Source: Maratus speciosus (Eukaryota; Arthropoda; Arachnida; Araneae; Salticidae). From it: 64,000 bases of DNA. The stretch spans positions 18,803,701-18,867,700 of the forward strand of contig OZ010792.1 in assembly GCA_963932465.1 (NCBI GenBank), in the 5' to 3' direction. Below the pieces are notes generated by a model. It was given only the letters and a program-made list of their open reading frames with translations. It had not been told where the DNA came from and ran no database searches. Within the stretch, counting starts at the first letter, position 1, and each line of letters starts with the position of its first letter. Below are positions 54,115-64,000 of the stretch, piece after piece. Made by a program: the position numbers and the translations under genes.

Positions 54115-55060
54115 GCTTTAACCATAGATTATGAAACATTTTCCAAAACATTCAGACTAATGTAGCAAAACTGCACCGTTTAAAAAGTTGAAATATTATG
54201 TCTAATTCAACCATATGGAAACGCATAACACACTCGAAAATCCAATTTCAGCTATACCCATCTACAATTGGAAAATTATCCTAATTCTTTGAGCAGTCTT
54301 GTATATAACTTTGTATCTATTAACTATATGCATGTCAAAATTTAGTTCAGTTAAGAATTTCATATATACATTAGTTGAAATTTCCTCTTCAGCAATTTCC
54401 GCTAATAAGCAGAATGGCACGTAAATTCTTTTGTGCAGCATTGTATATGAGGTATAGAATTTATATATCATAAGTAAAATGTAAAAAAAAAAAAAAAGTT
54501 AAATTGAAAAGCCCATGCCGAGATTGAAAACGCACTTCCAGCCGTTATTACTCAAAGACAGTACTGTAATCGATTTCTTTTGCGGATCCCTGTAAAGGAA
54601 CGACAAATGCTATGAACGCTCTATTCTATCGCAATCACCTTGTCGTGAAATATTCAGTGATTTATATTAGTTTCAATACATTTGAAATAGCGTAATATCA
54701 TTAAAATACTCTGCAAACGATTTTTCCCCATATACCATAATGTAATGGAATTCTTTTGGTGCCCCTGTAGATGGACTATTAATACCACATACTTCATACG
54801 CAATACCAAACATGCCTTGGTGACCCTAAATAACGATTATCAATTTCATGAAAATCCGAGTATACTTACGGGAGTTAGAGCGCGGACAGACGGACAGACA
54901 AACCGAATATATGAACACTTTTCAACTTTGTTGGACAGCGTTAAAAAGCAGATTTTGTAGTATATTTCTCTTGTAAATGTTCTGAAACAGCATGTCAGTA
55001 ATTTTTGTTTTGAGAAAGTGGTGTAAGGGAGAATTAAAAAATAGTCGCCTGTGGCAGCCC
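54036..55060. mobile_element. hAT-like element enclosing an M array
   Basis: AGGGCTGCCACAGGAGACTA near 54040 and, inverted at 55058, AGGGCTGCCACAGGCGACTA, each followed by TTTTT and, farther in, a CACCAC block. GGGCTGCC ends are typical of hAT MITEs. Its interior is array M plus an A run of 27 (54084-54110). Confidence 0.75.
54111..54960 (+). repeat. Tandem array M, array 3
   Basis: Starts TCATGCTTTAACCATAGATT like array 2, continues through TTTTGTGCAGCATTGTATATG and TCTTTTGCGGATCCCTGTAA junctions, and ends with GCGCGGACAGACGGACAGAC followed by AAACCGAATATATGAACACT. It is enclosed by hAT-like ends. Confidence 0.7.
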
Positions 55061-56110
55061 TGTCTAATAAATACTACTGGGTAATTCCATATGTGACGGA
55101 ATGACATTTTGAGTTGTAGAATTACAGCTAAAGCAATTCCTCTGAAGCTATTTTCACACAAAAATTAATTTTCAGTTTGCACATAACTGTTATTGACTAA
55201 AAGATTAAAAAAATATCTGAAACAATTTTTTTACAGATTTTATTCTTTCATTTTTGAGTAATTTCTTATTGTGTGACGGAATGACATTTTTACAACCATG
55301 ACTCTAACCTGTTACTTAAAACTGGAAACATTTGTGAATTAGGAAAACATTCAATTTTTAAACTAATCCGCATCTTAAATATGATGTATAAGCAGTACAA
55401 AATTAAAATTTAGAGCAACCTATCTGTACTAGGGTTGACGTTATTAACTGTCATTTGACGTGACGGAATGACAGACAGTTTCTTAAACGTTTATTAAAAA
55501 AAATGATTAAACTAATAAATTTCAGAATGAACGTACATTACATAACTATATATTCTCTATTGATAGTATTTTCAAAAACATACCGAGCACGATTACCTAC
55601 TATTTGAAATAAAAAATGCACAAAAACATGTGACAGAATGACGCAACACAAGACTTTATTGTGCATGCATTATTATCAAGAATATTGCTTAGAGTATTGT
55701 AAACTATTAAATATTGTACTACATGCATTCATTTATTTAAAATTTTAAAACAAACAACAATTACCTTTTTTTCCAAGTGTTCTTCAAGATAACTATTTGC
55801 ACACAACTGCAAGCATTTTATTTTTTAGACATTTTGTTTATTTGGACAATTGCCAGTTGCAAATAAAATAAAAGTTTTGAGTCTAAAACATTATTTTGAA
55901 AACTTGGAATATATTTCAATATATTTTTAAATTTAATTTATAAAAATTATAAAAAAAAATATTTTTGATCAAAGTTGACACTTGTATGGAATTGCTCTAC
56001 TCGATGTAGGAATTAAAACATCTGATGAATTGACAACACTGGCTTTTATACTTTGTGTTGAAGCCTTAACCTCTAGCTAGATGGCAGAATGACAAAGACA
56101 GTTTAAAAGT
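55061..56110 (+). repeat. Dispersed GTGACGGAATGACA motif region
   Basis: TGTGACGGAATGACATTTT near 55092 and 55271, ACGTGACGGAATGACAGACA near 55459, TGTGACAGAATGACGC near 55629 and ATGGCAGAATGACAAAG near 56081. Spacings are about 179, 188, 170 and 452, so this is not a simple tandem array. The intervening DNA is A+T-rich and non-coding. Confidence 0.6.
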
Positions 56111-57204
56111 ACATATTGTACAACTTTTTTTCATTCGCGCGTAAATAGCCAAGCTTGTAAATATGTGTACATTTTATTTTTAGAAATTATTAAAAAATAT
56201 TTAACGAAACTCTTAAAGGAATAAAAAAAAATAAAGTTTTTCATTAAAAAAAATCAATGTTTAAACCACAAAAGAGTTTTACGCAATTTTCATCACATAA
56301 AAATATCTTTATTAAAGTTTCGATTTTTTTTGGAAAATTAATTGAAGAAGTTTTGGTTTAAAGTTTTAATCACGAGATAATGAAGTGAGTCATGGCTTAA
56401 AATAATTCGACGAAAATTTATTTTCTTAAAAAAGATGTAAAAAAAAAAAAACTTGAAGACTCAATTATAGCATCAGAGCTATTAAAATAGAATAATTTAA
56501 TGCCTTAATTCTTTTTCAATATCCTTGATTTATAAAGCAAATTTTTATTTTGTGAATAGGCCTAAGGCTATTCGACTTTTGCGTTAAATAACATTTGTGT
56601 AGGATAATTTAAAAGTTCTATATGCATTATGCTCTTTTGTGTTTGTAAAAATTGAGCAGCATTTTCATTAATTTCAACAATCTAATTAGTTACTCGACTG
56701 CTTAAAAAATAATAATTGAACTGATTACTTTTAATATTCTTAGAGAAAGTTTGGACATGTTTAAAATTTAATTTGGTAAAAAGTAATATTCCATAGCAAA
56801 TAAATGAAAAACTAAATTAAATTGACAAACATAATTAAGGTGACATGTTCAAGTGAATATTTAAATACGTTTGTCAACATTTAAGTTATGAGTTGCTATT
56901 TTTAAAACCAATATTGTCTTTCTGTTAAAAACTAAAAGCAAAAGACATTACGCTTTTAACTGTAGATTTTTCCAAAAGATATTTTTATTCACGGGGATAT
57001 TTGAGAGAAATTTTCAACAGACTTACCTTACTTTCTGTGAAATACATTATCATAATAAAAATAAAAATAAAAGTGCCCAGTGAAACTGATGGCGTTGAGC
57101 TCACAGGCTATTCACACTAATTGTATATTATACTCTTATTTATTTATATTATACCTATTATTCATAAAATAGAACTTGCTCTTTTGAGCAAAACGGTAAA
57201 TAAT
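56111..57204. other. Featureless A+T-rich DNA
   Basis: More than 1 kb with no frame, inverted ends or tandem units recognised. Confidence 0.5.
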
Positions 57205-57560
57205 CAGGTAAGCGCCTTAACAAAATAAACCGGTATACCAAATTTGAAGCAAATCAGATAATGCTGCATGAAAAATCCATTTATCTAAATTAAGGGGGGT
57301 GCCCCGGCCCCCTTTCCCCCTTTATAATTAACCAATGAACTCCAAATCTAACCAAGGAAGCGCCTTATCAGAATAAACATATTTACAAAATTTGAAGCAA
57401 ATCTACATGAAAAAGCCATTTATCTAAATTAAGGAGGGAGATTAGACTACGTTACTCCCTTTTATATTTAACCAATGAACCTCCAAATCTAATCAGAGAA
57501 GTACCTTATCAGAATGAACTTGTTTACAGAATCTGAAGAAAATCGGATATTTTCGCATGA
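57205..57560 (+). repeat. Tandem repeat, 3 units of ~145 bp
   Basis: AAGCGCCTTAACAAAATAAA, AAGCGCCTTATCAGAATAAA and AAGTACCTTATCAGAATGAA near 57211, 57359 and 57500, each followed by a TTTGAAGnAAAT block, CATTTATCTAAATTAAGG and AACCAATGAAC. Confidence 0.8.
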
Positions 57561-57850
57561 AAAAATGGGATTTTTATGGGAAAACTTAGTTTTCACCGTT
57601 CATGTAGTTGGGGGGATATTGTTTTTAAAGTTTTTTACACTGAGGATGTGAGTCCTAGTACTCACGAAACATATACGTCTGATCAAATCAACTTATTTTA
57701 TTGTGTGTTTAAACGTTGCTTTTAAATAATTTATATTTCCACACAAGTTTTGTATTTACTATACTGGTTCTTGATCGAAATTTCAGATTTCCTGTGCCTG
57801 AAAAAAAGATATTTAAAAAATTATTCCTGCACAAAAAATTAAAATAAAAT
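57561..57850. other. Nothing recognised
   Basis: A+T-rich spacer between the tandem repeat and MITE E. CACTGAGGATGTGAGTCCTA near 57640 is the only less simple patch. Confidence 0.4.
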
Positions 57851-58068
57851 TTTACCCTTTCAAGGGCGGTGTTCTTAAAAAAGGACACCTAATTTTAATT
57901 CCAAAACTGACAAGCGCCACCAAGAATATTTAATTAAAATTTTCCTTTTATAATGTACGTGAAAATAAGCAAGTTCGCATTTTCTAATAAATTCGTTTAT
58001 AAATTCTGGTATCAGTCCATTATTTCACCAATTTATAAACAGAATTACTCCGCGTCGGAAAGGGTTAA
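57851..58068 (-). mobile_element. MITE family E, copy at 57.9 kb
   Basis: TTTACCCTTTCAAGGGCGG left, CCGCGTCGGAAAGGGTTAA right, with AATTCTGGTATCAGTCCATT inside. One TTAA is mutated to TTTA. Confidence 0.75.
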
Positions 58069-58887
58069 AATGACCAAAAACCGAATTTATTTTAATTAAA
58101 TCCATCTAAGAAACTGTAATAATAATAAAAATAAAAATTTGAAAATTCCGCCTGCGAGATACGAACCACAATCTACTGCGTGCGAGATATTTGCGTTACC
58201 ACGGGGCCATCGGTGTTCGGCGATGTTTGCTGAATTTAAGATTAGGTTTTGAAATTGAAAAAGAACGAATTCGTTTAGTTAAAACTATATAAGGATTTTT
58301 CAAAATTTTATGATTTTGGGAAGGTCAGGGGTATTCTGCTGTATGTAAAAAAAAAATCAAGTCTATAACTTAAATAGTTTCCAAGTACAAGCCTGTGACG
58401 GACAGATAGACAGAGAAGGGAGACTATAAGGGTTTAGTGAGATGAACGAAACCCTAAAAAAGAATTTCGATTGCGAACATTTTTAATTGAGTTCGCTCAT
58501 TTTTGGGCAGTTGCAGGTAACAGCTGATTCAGGCACCCCCATTTAAATCACCTTTTGGCCAACTTTTAAGCTTTCTTCAAACCACTAAAATTTAACAAGA
58601 AATATTACTGACTTATTTAATCTTACTTATAGCTTAACGAAAAAAAGTGTAAAGATAACAGCTGTACCTAGCCGCGTAAATAAAGCCCCCAAATGCTCTG
58701 GACATCACTAGTTTCTACCAATACGTTCTACTATTAGGTAACGCGAAGAAAATTTCATTTAAATTCTGGTATCAGAGCATTCGGCGCCCCGATTGACGCG
58801 GGACACATGGGTCACTACCTGTCGCGGGACACTATCTGTGCCTGCGATATTTTTTTTTCCTTTTACAACTGGATTATTCGTGAGGTC
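58069..58887. other. Mostly unassigned; a weak tRNA-like patch
   Basis: At 58160-58226 the minus strand reads GGTAACGCAAAT and GTGGTTCGTATCTCGC, a poor A-box/B-box pair; probably an old SINE head. 58310-58430 has AAATTTTATGATTTTGG and GACAGATAGACAGAG phrases like the satellite at 38 kb. Confidence 0.35.
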
Positions 58888-59115
58888 TTAACATGTTCAC
58901 GCCGGCACGGTGGGTCACACTCGACTGTCTCAGAGTTGTCAAGACTCCGGCTTTTTGCACACCACTGTTATTTATTTTAGAGAAACATTTTGTCATTTTT
59001 AAATCGCCCAATTGTTCTAATTAAATAAAACAACATTTTCCGTATTAAAATACTGGTATCCAAAAAGACGGAGACTTGGCAGCTCTGAGATAGTGGAGTG
59101 TGACCCACCGCGCCG
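58888..59115 (+). mobile_element. MITE family B, copy 2, cut by Transib
   Basis: TTAACATGTTCACGCCGGCA and GGTGGGTCACACTCGACTGT at the left; GAGTGTGACCCACCGCGCCG at the right, where the next expected bases (CTGTGAACGGGTTAA, as in copy 1) are replaced by CACAGTGGGGC. The cut falls just after CGCCG, the type of target Transib elements prefer. Confidence 0.85.
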
Positions 59116-61300
59116 CACAGTGGGGCAAAATCCCAAAATGCTGGCCAAAAGTCGAAAAATAAAGTTACTAGTTAGGAAATTTTGACTATACAGATGGCTA
59201 AAATAATATTTGGAGGGTCAGAATCTATATTTATAAAAAGGTTTTCGTTTTGCTTTGGCAACCTGTATCATTTTAAAAGTGACTCTTGGAGGATTATCAT
59301 CTGTGGCGAACAAAAAGAGCAAAACAATGGTTCTTCTAAACACGTGCTACATTTTCCCATATCATCGGATTTTAATGCTTTAAAATGGATTCACACGATG
59401 ATAGTGTATAATTTTTTTGCTCATGTTACAAAAATTATATTAAGTACATAAAATTTAATAATTTCATGATTATTTTTGACAAAAGAATTTTTAAAAATAT
59501 ATTATTTTTTTGCTTTCAAACATCAAAAAGTTTATAAATTCCACGGTGTTCCGCAACGACATATAATGGAAACAGTAGCCTGAACTATTATCTAATGAAT
59601 CATGAAAAATTAGCTGCCAAAAACTGCCATTCTGCATTTCGTGCAGGTTTTTGTAACCACAAGAGAAAATATCATTTTTTAGTCGCTTCAAAAGCTATGA
59701 CATTTATTACTTTTCACAGTAATTTAGCTGGCAAACATTTTTGAAATTTTTAGATTATTCAGTTTTGTAATAGATTATTATGTATTATATTACACATAAA
59801 TATTATAATCATAAGCATAAAGGAATTTGATATGCAAGATTAGTAGAAAAAAAATGAAAAGAATTCTCTATCATCGATACAATAGAAATACATTTTCTTA
59901 TGTTTATAGCTAATAATTTTGTGTATTCTATCGTAATTAGAAGAATTATCTTGTCAATTGCAATATTTGATAGATCATACTGCAGCACGAATTTTATTAA
60001 TGCAAACGGAAATTATTAAGAATCTGACTTCCGAGAACATTAACGATCTTAATTTTATTTTCAACTGGGGATGTGATAGTACATCTGGTCAAAGTACTTT
60101 CAAATACAACTTTAGCGTTGATGATGGTAGAAATTAGGTTCAAATCGCTTTTTCACTTCTCTAGTGCCACTAGACCTTAAGTGTTGCGAAAAATTCAGAA
60201 ATCGTTATCTGGAAAAATTAGAGATTTTCATCTCCTCGATTTTTTAGGCTCATCAGAATCATTTCTTTTTGCACGAAAATACGGAAGCTACTGTCAGTGA
60301 AACTAATTATATTACAGATCGGGAGAGTAAAGTTATTCTTTTTAAAACAATCATTGATAGAAAATAAGTAGGCGTTAATTACAAACTAGCTTTAACGATG
60401 ATTGATTGTAAATTTTTTATTGTCATTACTAGTAATTTGTCAACTGTTGATACTTATATCAGGCAACTTCAAACCAGTTTATTAACCTTGATGACATTTT
60501 CAAACTAAAAGTGAATGAAAATCATTTACAATTCGAGATGTCCACGTCCTTTGACTGTATAAGATCTTTTGAGTGAACTTTGGCATACAAACGGGATATA
60601 AAGGAATGGCAAGTGTGCACTCCTGACGAGAAGAAAAAAAATTAAAATTGCAAAACAAAATTTACAAAAAAAGATTTCGTTTACAATTAGGACTTTTCGT
60701 CGATAAATCAAAGCTCGGATTTGGAAGCACAAATGATTACAATACAGCTCGTCGATTCTTTAAAAACGCAAATATTTCTGCTTCCATATGGAGCGTAGAC
60801 GAAGATTTGATCAAACGATTCCACGTCATATTACAAGTAATTCCTTAACATTCATTTGACCAATTTCGTGGATTATTGCTCACAAACAGCTTGTAAATTC
60901 GTCGAATTGTATTCCTAGTTCTACATGCCAACTTCAGTGCACAAACTACTTACTCATGGCACAGAAATAATAGCTTCCTCATTATTGCCTGTTGGGCAAA
61001 TGTCGGGAGATGCTCAAGAATCGTGGAACAAATTGATCAAAAGGTATGGAGAAAATTTCTCCGTAAAATGCAGTAGGACGTAAACAATAGAAGATTTTTT
61101 GCAGCTTTTAATGTTATCAAATCACTTCATTTCAAGCTTGCGTAAATTACCATCGAAGAAACTAATATCCTTGCCCCTAGAGGTACAGAAACTTCTATAA
61201 AATATTTCGAAACCTCCCCTTCTGAAGAGTCTACTTAGTATACTACAGATGATTCAGAAGATAAATTTTAGAATATCCTTTCGTTTTATTTTAATAATAT
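59116..61300 (+). mobile_element. Transib (RAG1-related) element, decayed
   Basis: Left end CACAGTGGGGCAAAATCCC begins with CACAGTG, identical to the heptamer of V(D)J recombination signals; Transib termini are known to resemble these and to insert at CGNCG-like 5-bp targets. The transposase core follows on the same strand. No right terminus or rest of MITE B is found before the mariner at 61627, so the 3' end is lost. Confidence 0.8.
60003..61210 (+). pseudogene. Transib/RAG1-like transposase, broken
   Basis: Transib transposase is the relative of the catalytic core of RAG1. Across frameshifts I read NWGCDSTSGQSTFKYNFS near 60064 (first acidic residue, as CDG in RAG1), FSSPRFFRLIRI near 60226, TMIDCKFFIVIT near 60398, then LQFEMSTSFDCIRSFE and RDIKEWQVCTPDEKK near 60527-60630 (second acidic region). 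The longest intact piece (60648-60848) reads LFVDKSKLGFGSTNDYNTAR then RFF. YMPTSVHKLLTHGTEIIASS follows at about 60926 and GQMSGDAQESWNKLIKRYGE near 60999 carries the catalytic Glu. Frameshifts and stops inactivate it. Confidence 0.8.
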
Positions 61301-61626
61301 ATAGAAATTGAACCCTGTAGTATTTTATTTTTCAATAATGTACTTAATTGTATTTCATAAATAAATATTCGTCGTTTAATTTCGATTAAAAATATCTTAG
61401 TTCCTTGAAAACACCTTGTAACGTTTAGTCTCGAAACTTTTTAATTTCGAAACTCGAAACATTTTATTTAAATCTAATTGTTTTTATTTTTAATTCGCCA
61501 TTTTTTAAAATTTAATTTTTGAATCGTACTTAACATCCTCAAAAGTACCTGTATACGAAATTTCATACAAATGGAATAACTTTCAAAGCATTTTAATTTT
61601 AATTCCGCCATATTGGATACGGTATA
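61301..61626. other. A+T-rich stretch, end of Transib unclear
   Basis: ATCCTCAAAAGTACCTGTAT and CGCCATATTGGATAC may be Transib 3' sequence or older DNA. There is no inverted CACTGTG terminus here. Confidence 0.4.
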
Positions 61627-62237
61627 CACGAGGTCTGTCTGATAACTATCCGATCATGATTTTTCCCGCTCGCAGTAATGATTCTAAGGCCACTGTGCAC
61701 ATTGGAAGGAGACACAGTCGTTGCCTGCTGGTCGCCGAGTGAGGTGCTGCCATACGCGTTCGTCGGATTTTGATTTCTCTCACGATGACTAAATAAGTTG
61801 AGCAAAGGTACTGCATCAAATTTTGTCAGAGTGAAACAATGTGTAAGATTCATCAGGTGTCATAGGATTTATCCATGCTTGAGCTTATTCATAGCACCTG
61901 ATTCATACTTTCGTGGCGAAACATGGAATTCCAGGTTTCACCAACTTCCCTACTCTCCAGACTTGATTACTTGCGACTTCTGGTTGTTTCGAAAATTGAA
62001 GGCACTATTGAAAGTATCCAGTTTTGAGAGTAGAGATGAGATATACAGAATGCGAGGACGGAGTTGAACACCATTCCAAAAGAAACCTTCCGGAAGTGTT
62101 TTCGGCGATGGAAGGAACGGTGGCTTAAGTGTGTTGAGGTGCAAGGGGCCTAATTTGAAAGGGATTAGGGTCCCATTCCGGTCAGGTAACATATATTGTT
62201 TTCGGCCAAAAGTTAGATATTTTCCAGACATGACACG
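61627..62237 (+). mobile_element. mariner, internally deleted
   Basis: Flanked by TA. Left end CACGAGGTCTGTCTGATAAC, right end inverted CGTGTCATGTCTGGAAAATA. The N-terminal and C-terminal transposase ends are kept but the middle is gone, so about 610 bp remain of an element that would be near 1.3 kb. Confidence 0.8.
61780..62150 (+). pseudogene. mariner transposase, central deletion
   Basis: MTK then a stop and VEQRYCIKF, CQSETMCKIHQV (N-terminus of a mariner transposase), followed by RGETWNSRFHQLPYSPDL with ITCDFWLFRKLKALLKVS near 61912-62014 and SFESRDEIYRM. YSPDL-CDFWLF is the third catalytic Asp region. The two first catalytic residues are deleted, so no activity is possible. The last residues (FRRWKERW-like) are read in a shifted frame near 62100. 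Confidence 0.8.
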
Positions 62238-62579
62238 TATAATGATGAGTTACATTTCCTACATTTCCAGTGGCAAAGCATTTATGTAGAAAATTGTCTG
62301 TAATATTTGCAGGTTTTACCTCTGAAAACAAGTATCAGGTATTATGAAAAGTATATATGTCATTAAAAAGAACTCGAGATGATATTGAATAATCTCTCAA
62401 TTCTAAAAAAAAAAACCCTGCCGGCTCGGCGCAGGTAGATTTCGAAGTTAAGTGCTAATTTCAACAAAAAAAAAACTAAATCATAATTAGAGATAAACCC
62501 ACTTTAACAATTTTATTTGGCCGCTTTTCACGAGTTTTTATTTCATTTTTATATAAGATATGGTTTTATCAGAATCATG
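62238..62579. other. Nothing recognised
   Basis: A+T-rich spacer; CCGGCTCGGCGCAGG near 62422 is a short GC-rich island without structure. Confidence 0.4.
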
Positions 62580-62777
62580 TTAACCCTTTCCGGCACAGGC
62601 AAATTTTGTTGTAAAACGATGAAATCATCGACTGACACCGGAATTTACATACTACTTGTTTCCTTATACTTTCATTGTTAATGCATAATTTTATTAAAAT
62701 ATTATTGGTGCCGACTGTAAGTTTGGAATTAAAAATTATGTATCCCGACCCGGGCACACTGCGTCGGAAAGGGTTAA
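62580..62777. mobile_element. MITE family E, best copy (TTAA target)
   Basis: TTAACCCTTTCCGGCACAGG left and, inverted, TTAACCCTTTCCGACGCAGT right, TTAA at both ends. 198 bp with CACCGGAATTTAC and ATTATTGGTGCCGAC near the middle. Confidence 0.85.
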
Positions 62778-63029
62778 GGCGGTATTCTAAAAAATACTTT
62801 TCCATGCTCTACAATAATGAAAAATAAGGAAAATATGAAACTTGCTGACGTAATCTTTGAAGATATTTTATTATTTGTTCAATTAATTAAAACTTGATTT
62901 ATAAACAATTATTTTCTCAGTAGGACAATATTTTTCATTTCCAACGCAATCGCTTCGGGAAATTCGGCTCAAAATACCCAGTTCGACATCATTTTTTGAA
63001 ATATATTCTGCCTCTATCAAAAAGTTGAC

Positions 63030-63330
63030 TGTTAAGGTACATTATACAGTTTCTGAATAAGAGAATTTACCAATTGGATGCGTTTGAGAGTTTAGTATAT
63101 CTGTTTAGTAATTAATTAATAATAATTAACATAACTCTGAATAACGAGGTTGCTGGTAGACATTTAAACATTTAATAAGTACTTCACAAGCAAACACAAC
63201 ACTTACAGAACATAGATCACATGACTACACAAAAATAAACAGAAGAGAATTTTCTGAAAAAGAATTGTGGGAAGAAAGAAAGTTTTTATGCTGCCATCTA
63301 GATTTAATCAACTGAAATACAAACATGACA
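63030..63330 (-). mobile_element. Ty3/Gypsy 3' LTR (probable extent)
   Basis: On the minus strand the sequence following the polypurine tract starts TGTCATGTTTG and plausibly ends CCTTAACA, giving TG...CA ends and about 301 bp. The 5' LTR lies outside the window, so the outer limit and target duplication cannot be checked. Confidence 0.6.
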
Positions 63331-63345
63331 GCTCTCCCCCACTTA
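63331..63345 (-). promoter_or_regulatory. Polypurine tract of the Gypsy element
   Basis: Minus strand AAGTGGGGGAGAGC directly before TGTCATG. The tract primes plus-strand DNA synthesis; its AA overlaps the TAA stop of the integrase frame. Confidence 0.75.
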
Positions 63346-63999
63346 ATATTTGAATCTGTCAGGAGGTTTTCTGTATCGACCGGATCGTCTCAGTACCTGT
63401 AGAGAAGGAGAAGAAGAATTAGATTTAAGTTCAGCAGCATCAATTATTGAACTAGTGGGCACAGAAGGTTTTGGAGAATCAGGATGCAAGTCAGTTGGTG
63501 TAGGACCTGGAGTACATGGCTCATGAGAATCAAGTGGTTTTGGAGCTGCGATACTAGGCTGTATTGGTGGAAAATCACCTTGTTTCACAATTGCATTTTC
63601 ACTTCTGAAATTTCCTGTATCACGTTCTTCAGAATTTGTATTATTAACTAAAGAAATTTCTGAACTTACATTTGTTATTTGATCAACATGCCTTTTCCAG
63701 ATATTCGAACCAACTTGAACTCTATAACGTAATTTTCCCTCTCTTGCTATTATTCGACCAATTTTCCACTTGGCTTTAGGAGTATAATTTCTTACAGCTA
63801 CTTTCTGGTTAATTTCAAATTCTTTTATTTTAACTTTGGATCTTTTCGCATCTTGTTTATCATGAACGAAATTTGTAACATTTGGCACTATCAAATCTAT
63901 TTTTGTCCTTATATGACGTTTTAGAAATAGAGATGCAGGACTCTCTCCCGTTGTAACATGAGGCATCTTCCTATATTGCAAAAGGAAGCTATTTAATTT
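63343..63999 (-). CDS. Ty3/Gypsy Pol C-terminus (integrase end), partial
   Basis: The frame is open from the window edge (KLNSFLLQYRKMPHVTTGES) and continues upstream outside the window. QYRxxPHxTTGExPA followed by LFLKRHIRTKIDLI is the end of the integrase core, where the strand-transfer enzyme contacts target DNA. The next 90 residues (FEINQKVAVRNY, KWKIGRIIAREGKLRYRVQV, WKRHVDQI) form the SH3-like C-terminal DNA-binding domain. A Pro/Ser-rich tail ends RRSGRYRKPPDRFKY, the usual Gypsy terminus. No stops or frameshifts in 219 codons, so this element may be recent or intact. Catalytic DDE residues lie beyond the window. Confidence 0.9.
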   Translation of the reverse strand, partial: KLNSFLLQYRKMPHVTTGESPASLFLKRHIRTKIDLIVPNVTNFVHDKQDAKRSKVKIKEFEINQKVAVRNYTPKAKWKIGRIIAREGKLRYRVQVGSNIWKRHVDQITNVSSEISLVNNTNSEERDTGNFRSENAIVKQGDFPPIQPSIAAPKPLDSHEPCTPGPTPTDLHPDSPKPSVPTSSIIDAAELKSNSSSPSLQVLRRSGRYRKPPDRFKY

Positions 64000-64000
64000 C

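Noticed and set aside
59182..59451. 89-codon frame as the Transib N-terminus
   Set aside because: It lies in the right place, but I cannot match it to any Transib or RAG1 motif, so I did not call it.
61691..61698. CCACTGTG as the right Transib terminus
   Set aside because: It lies inside the mariner element bounded by TA at 61625 and 62238, and is not followed by CGCCG or by the missing end of MITE B.
62950..63029. Alternative LTR end near 63115 or 63150
   Set aside because: Other candidate ends exist in the A+T-rich sequence; CTTAACA at 63030 was preferred only because it gives TGT...ACA symmetry. Without the 5' LTR this cannot be settled.

Overview
This window looks like intergenic, repeat-saturated DNA from an arthropod, most likely a spider. 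That assignment rests on the strong A+T bias, the absence of bacterial gene density, and the look of the Jockey, Penelope, mariner and Gypsy coding remnants; it is an inference, since no host gene anchors it. I find no convincing host protein-coding gene, no true tRNA or rRNA gene and no CRISPR array. Almost all open frames are short and belong to dead transposable elements (TEs) or are chance frames. Family letters (A, B, C...) are my own labels for repeats recognised inside the window.

Layout. 1-4.7 kb: four decayed units of a long-period repeat (S) carrying TTAA-target MITEs (A, B) and a CAGGG-ended MITE (P). 4.7-9.6 kb: mostly featureless, with a GC-rich foldback element (6.96-8.03 kb) and a decayed tandem array (M). 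9.6-13.0 kb: a Tc1-type element with three other elements nested inside it. 13.4-16.2 kb: MITEs D and G and short tandem repeats. 16.7-24.4 kb: one hAT-like element with 8-bp target duplications whose ORF is split by about 5.5 kb of later insertions. 24.4-31.7 kb: MITEs, including a triple nest (G containing a pogo-like element containing E). 32.3-33.2 kb: a Helitron remnant with a helicase tail and a CTAG terminus. 35.0-37.1 kb: a Jockey LINE fragment and a long-TIR element. 38.0-39.2 kb: eight units of a ~146-bp satellite. 39.8-40.9 kb: a Penelope-like element with a GIY-YIG domain. 40.9-46.1 kb: a ~267-bp tandem repeat (N) split by a 4.3-kb block of nested MITEs. 48.4-50.3 kb: a SINE with a 14-bp target duplication and two mariner transposase remnants. 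50.5-55.1 kb: M arrays enclosed by inverted repeats, with a hAT MITE inserted. 55-58 kb: sparse repeats. 58.9-61.3 kb: a Transib (RAG1-like) transposase remnant whose CACAGTG terminus sits inside MITE B. 61.6-62.8 kb: an internally deleted mariner and MITE E. 63.0-64 kb: the LTR, polypurine tract and integrase C-terminus of a Ty3/Gypsy element that runs off the window on the minus strand.

The genes do not work together; the window records successive insertions. Filled and empty paralogous sites inside it date several events relative to one another. The most notable items are the Transib remnant with its RAG-signal-like end, the hammerhead-like motifs in the foldback and Penelope-related sequences, and satellite arrays carried inside inverted-repeat elements.
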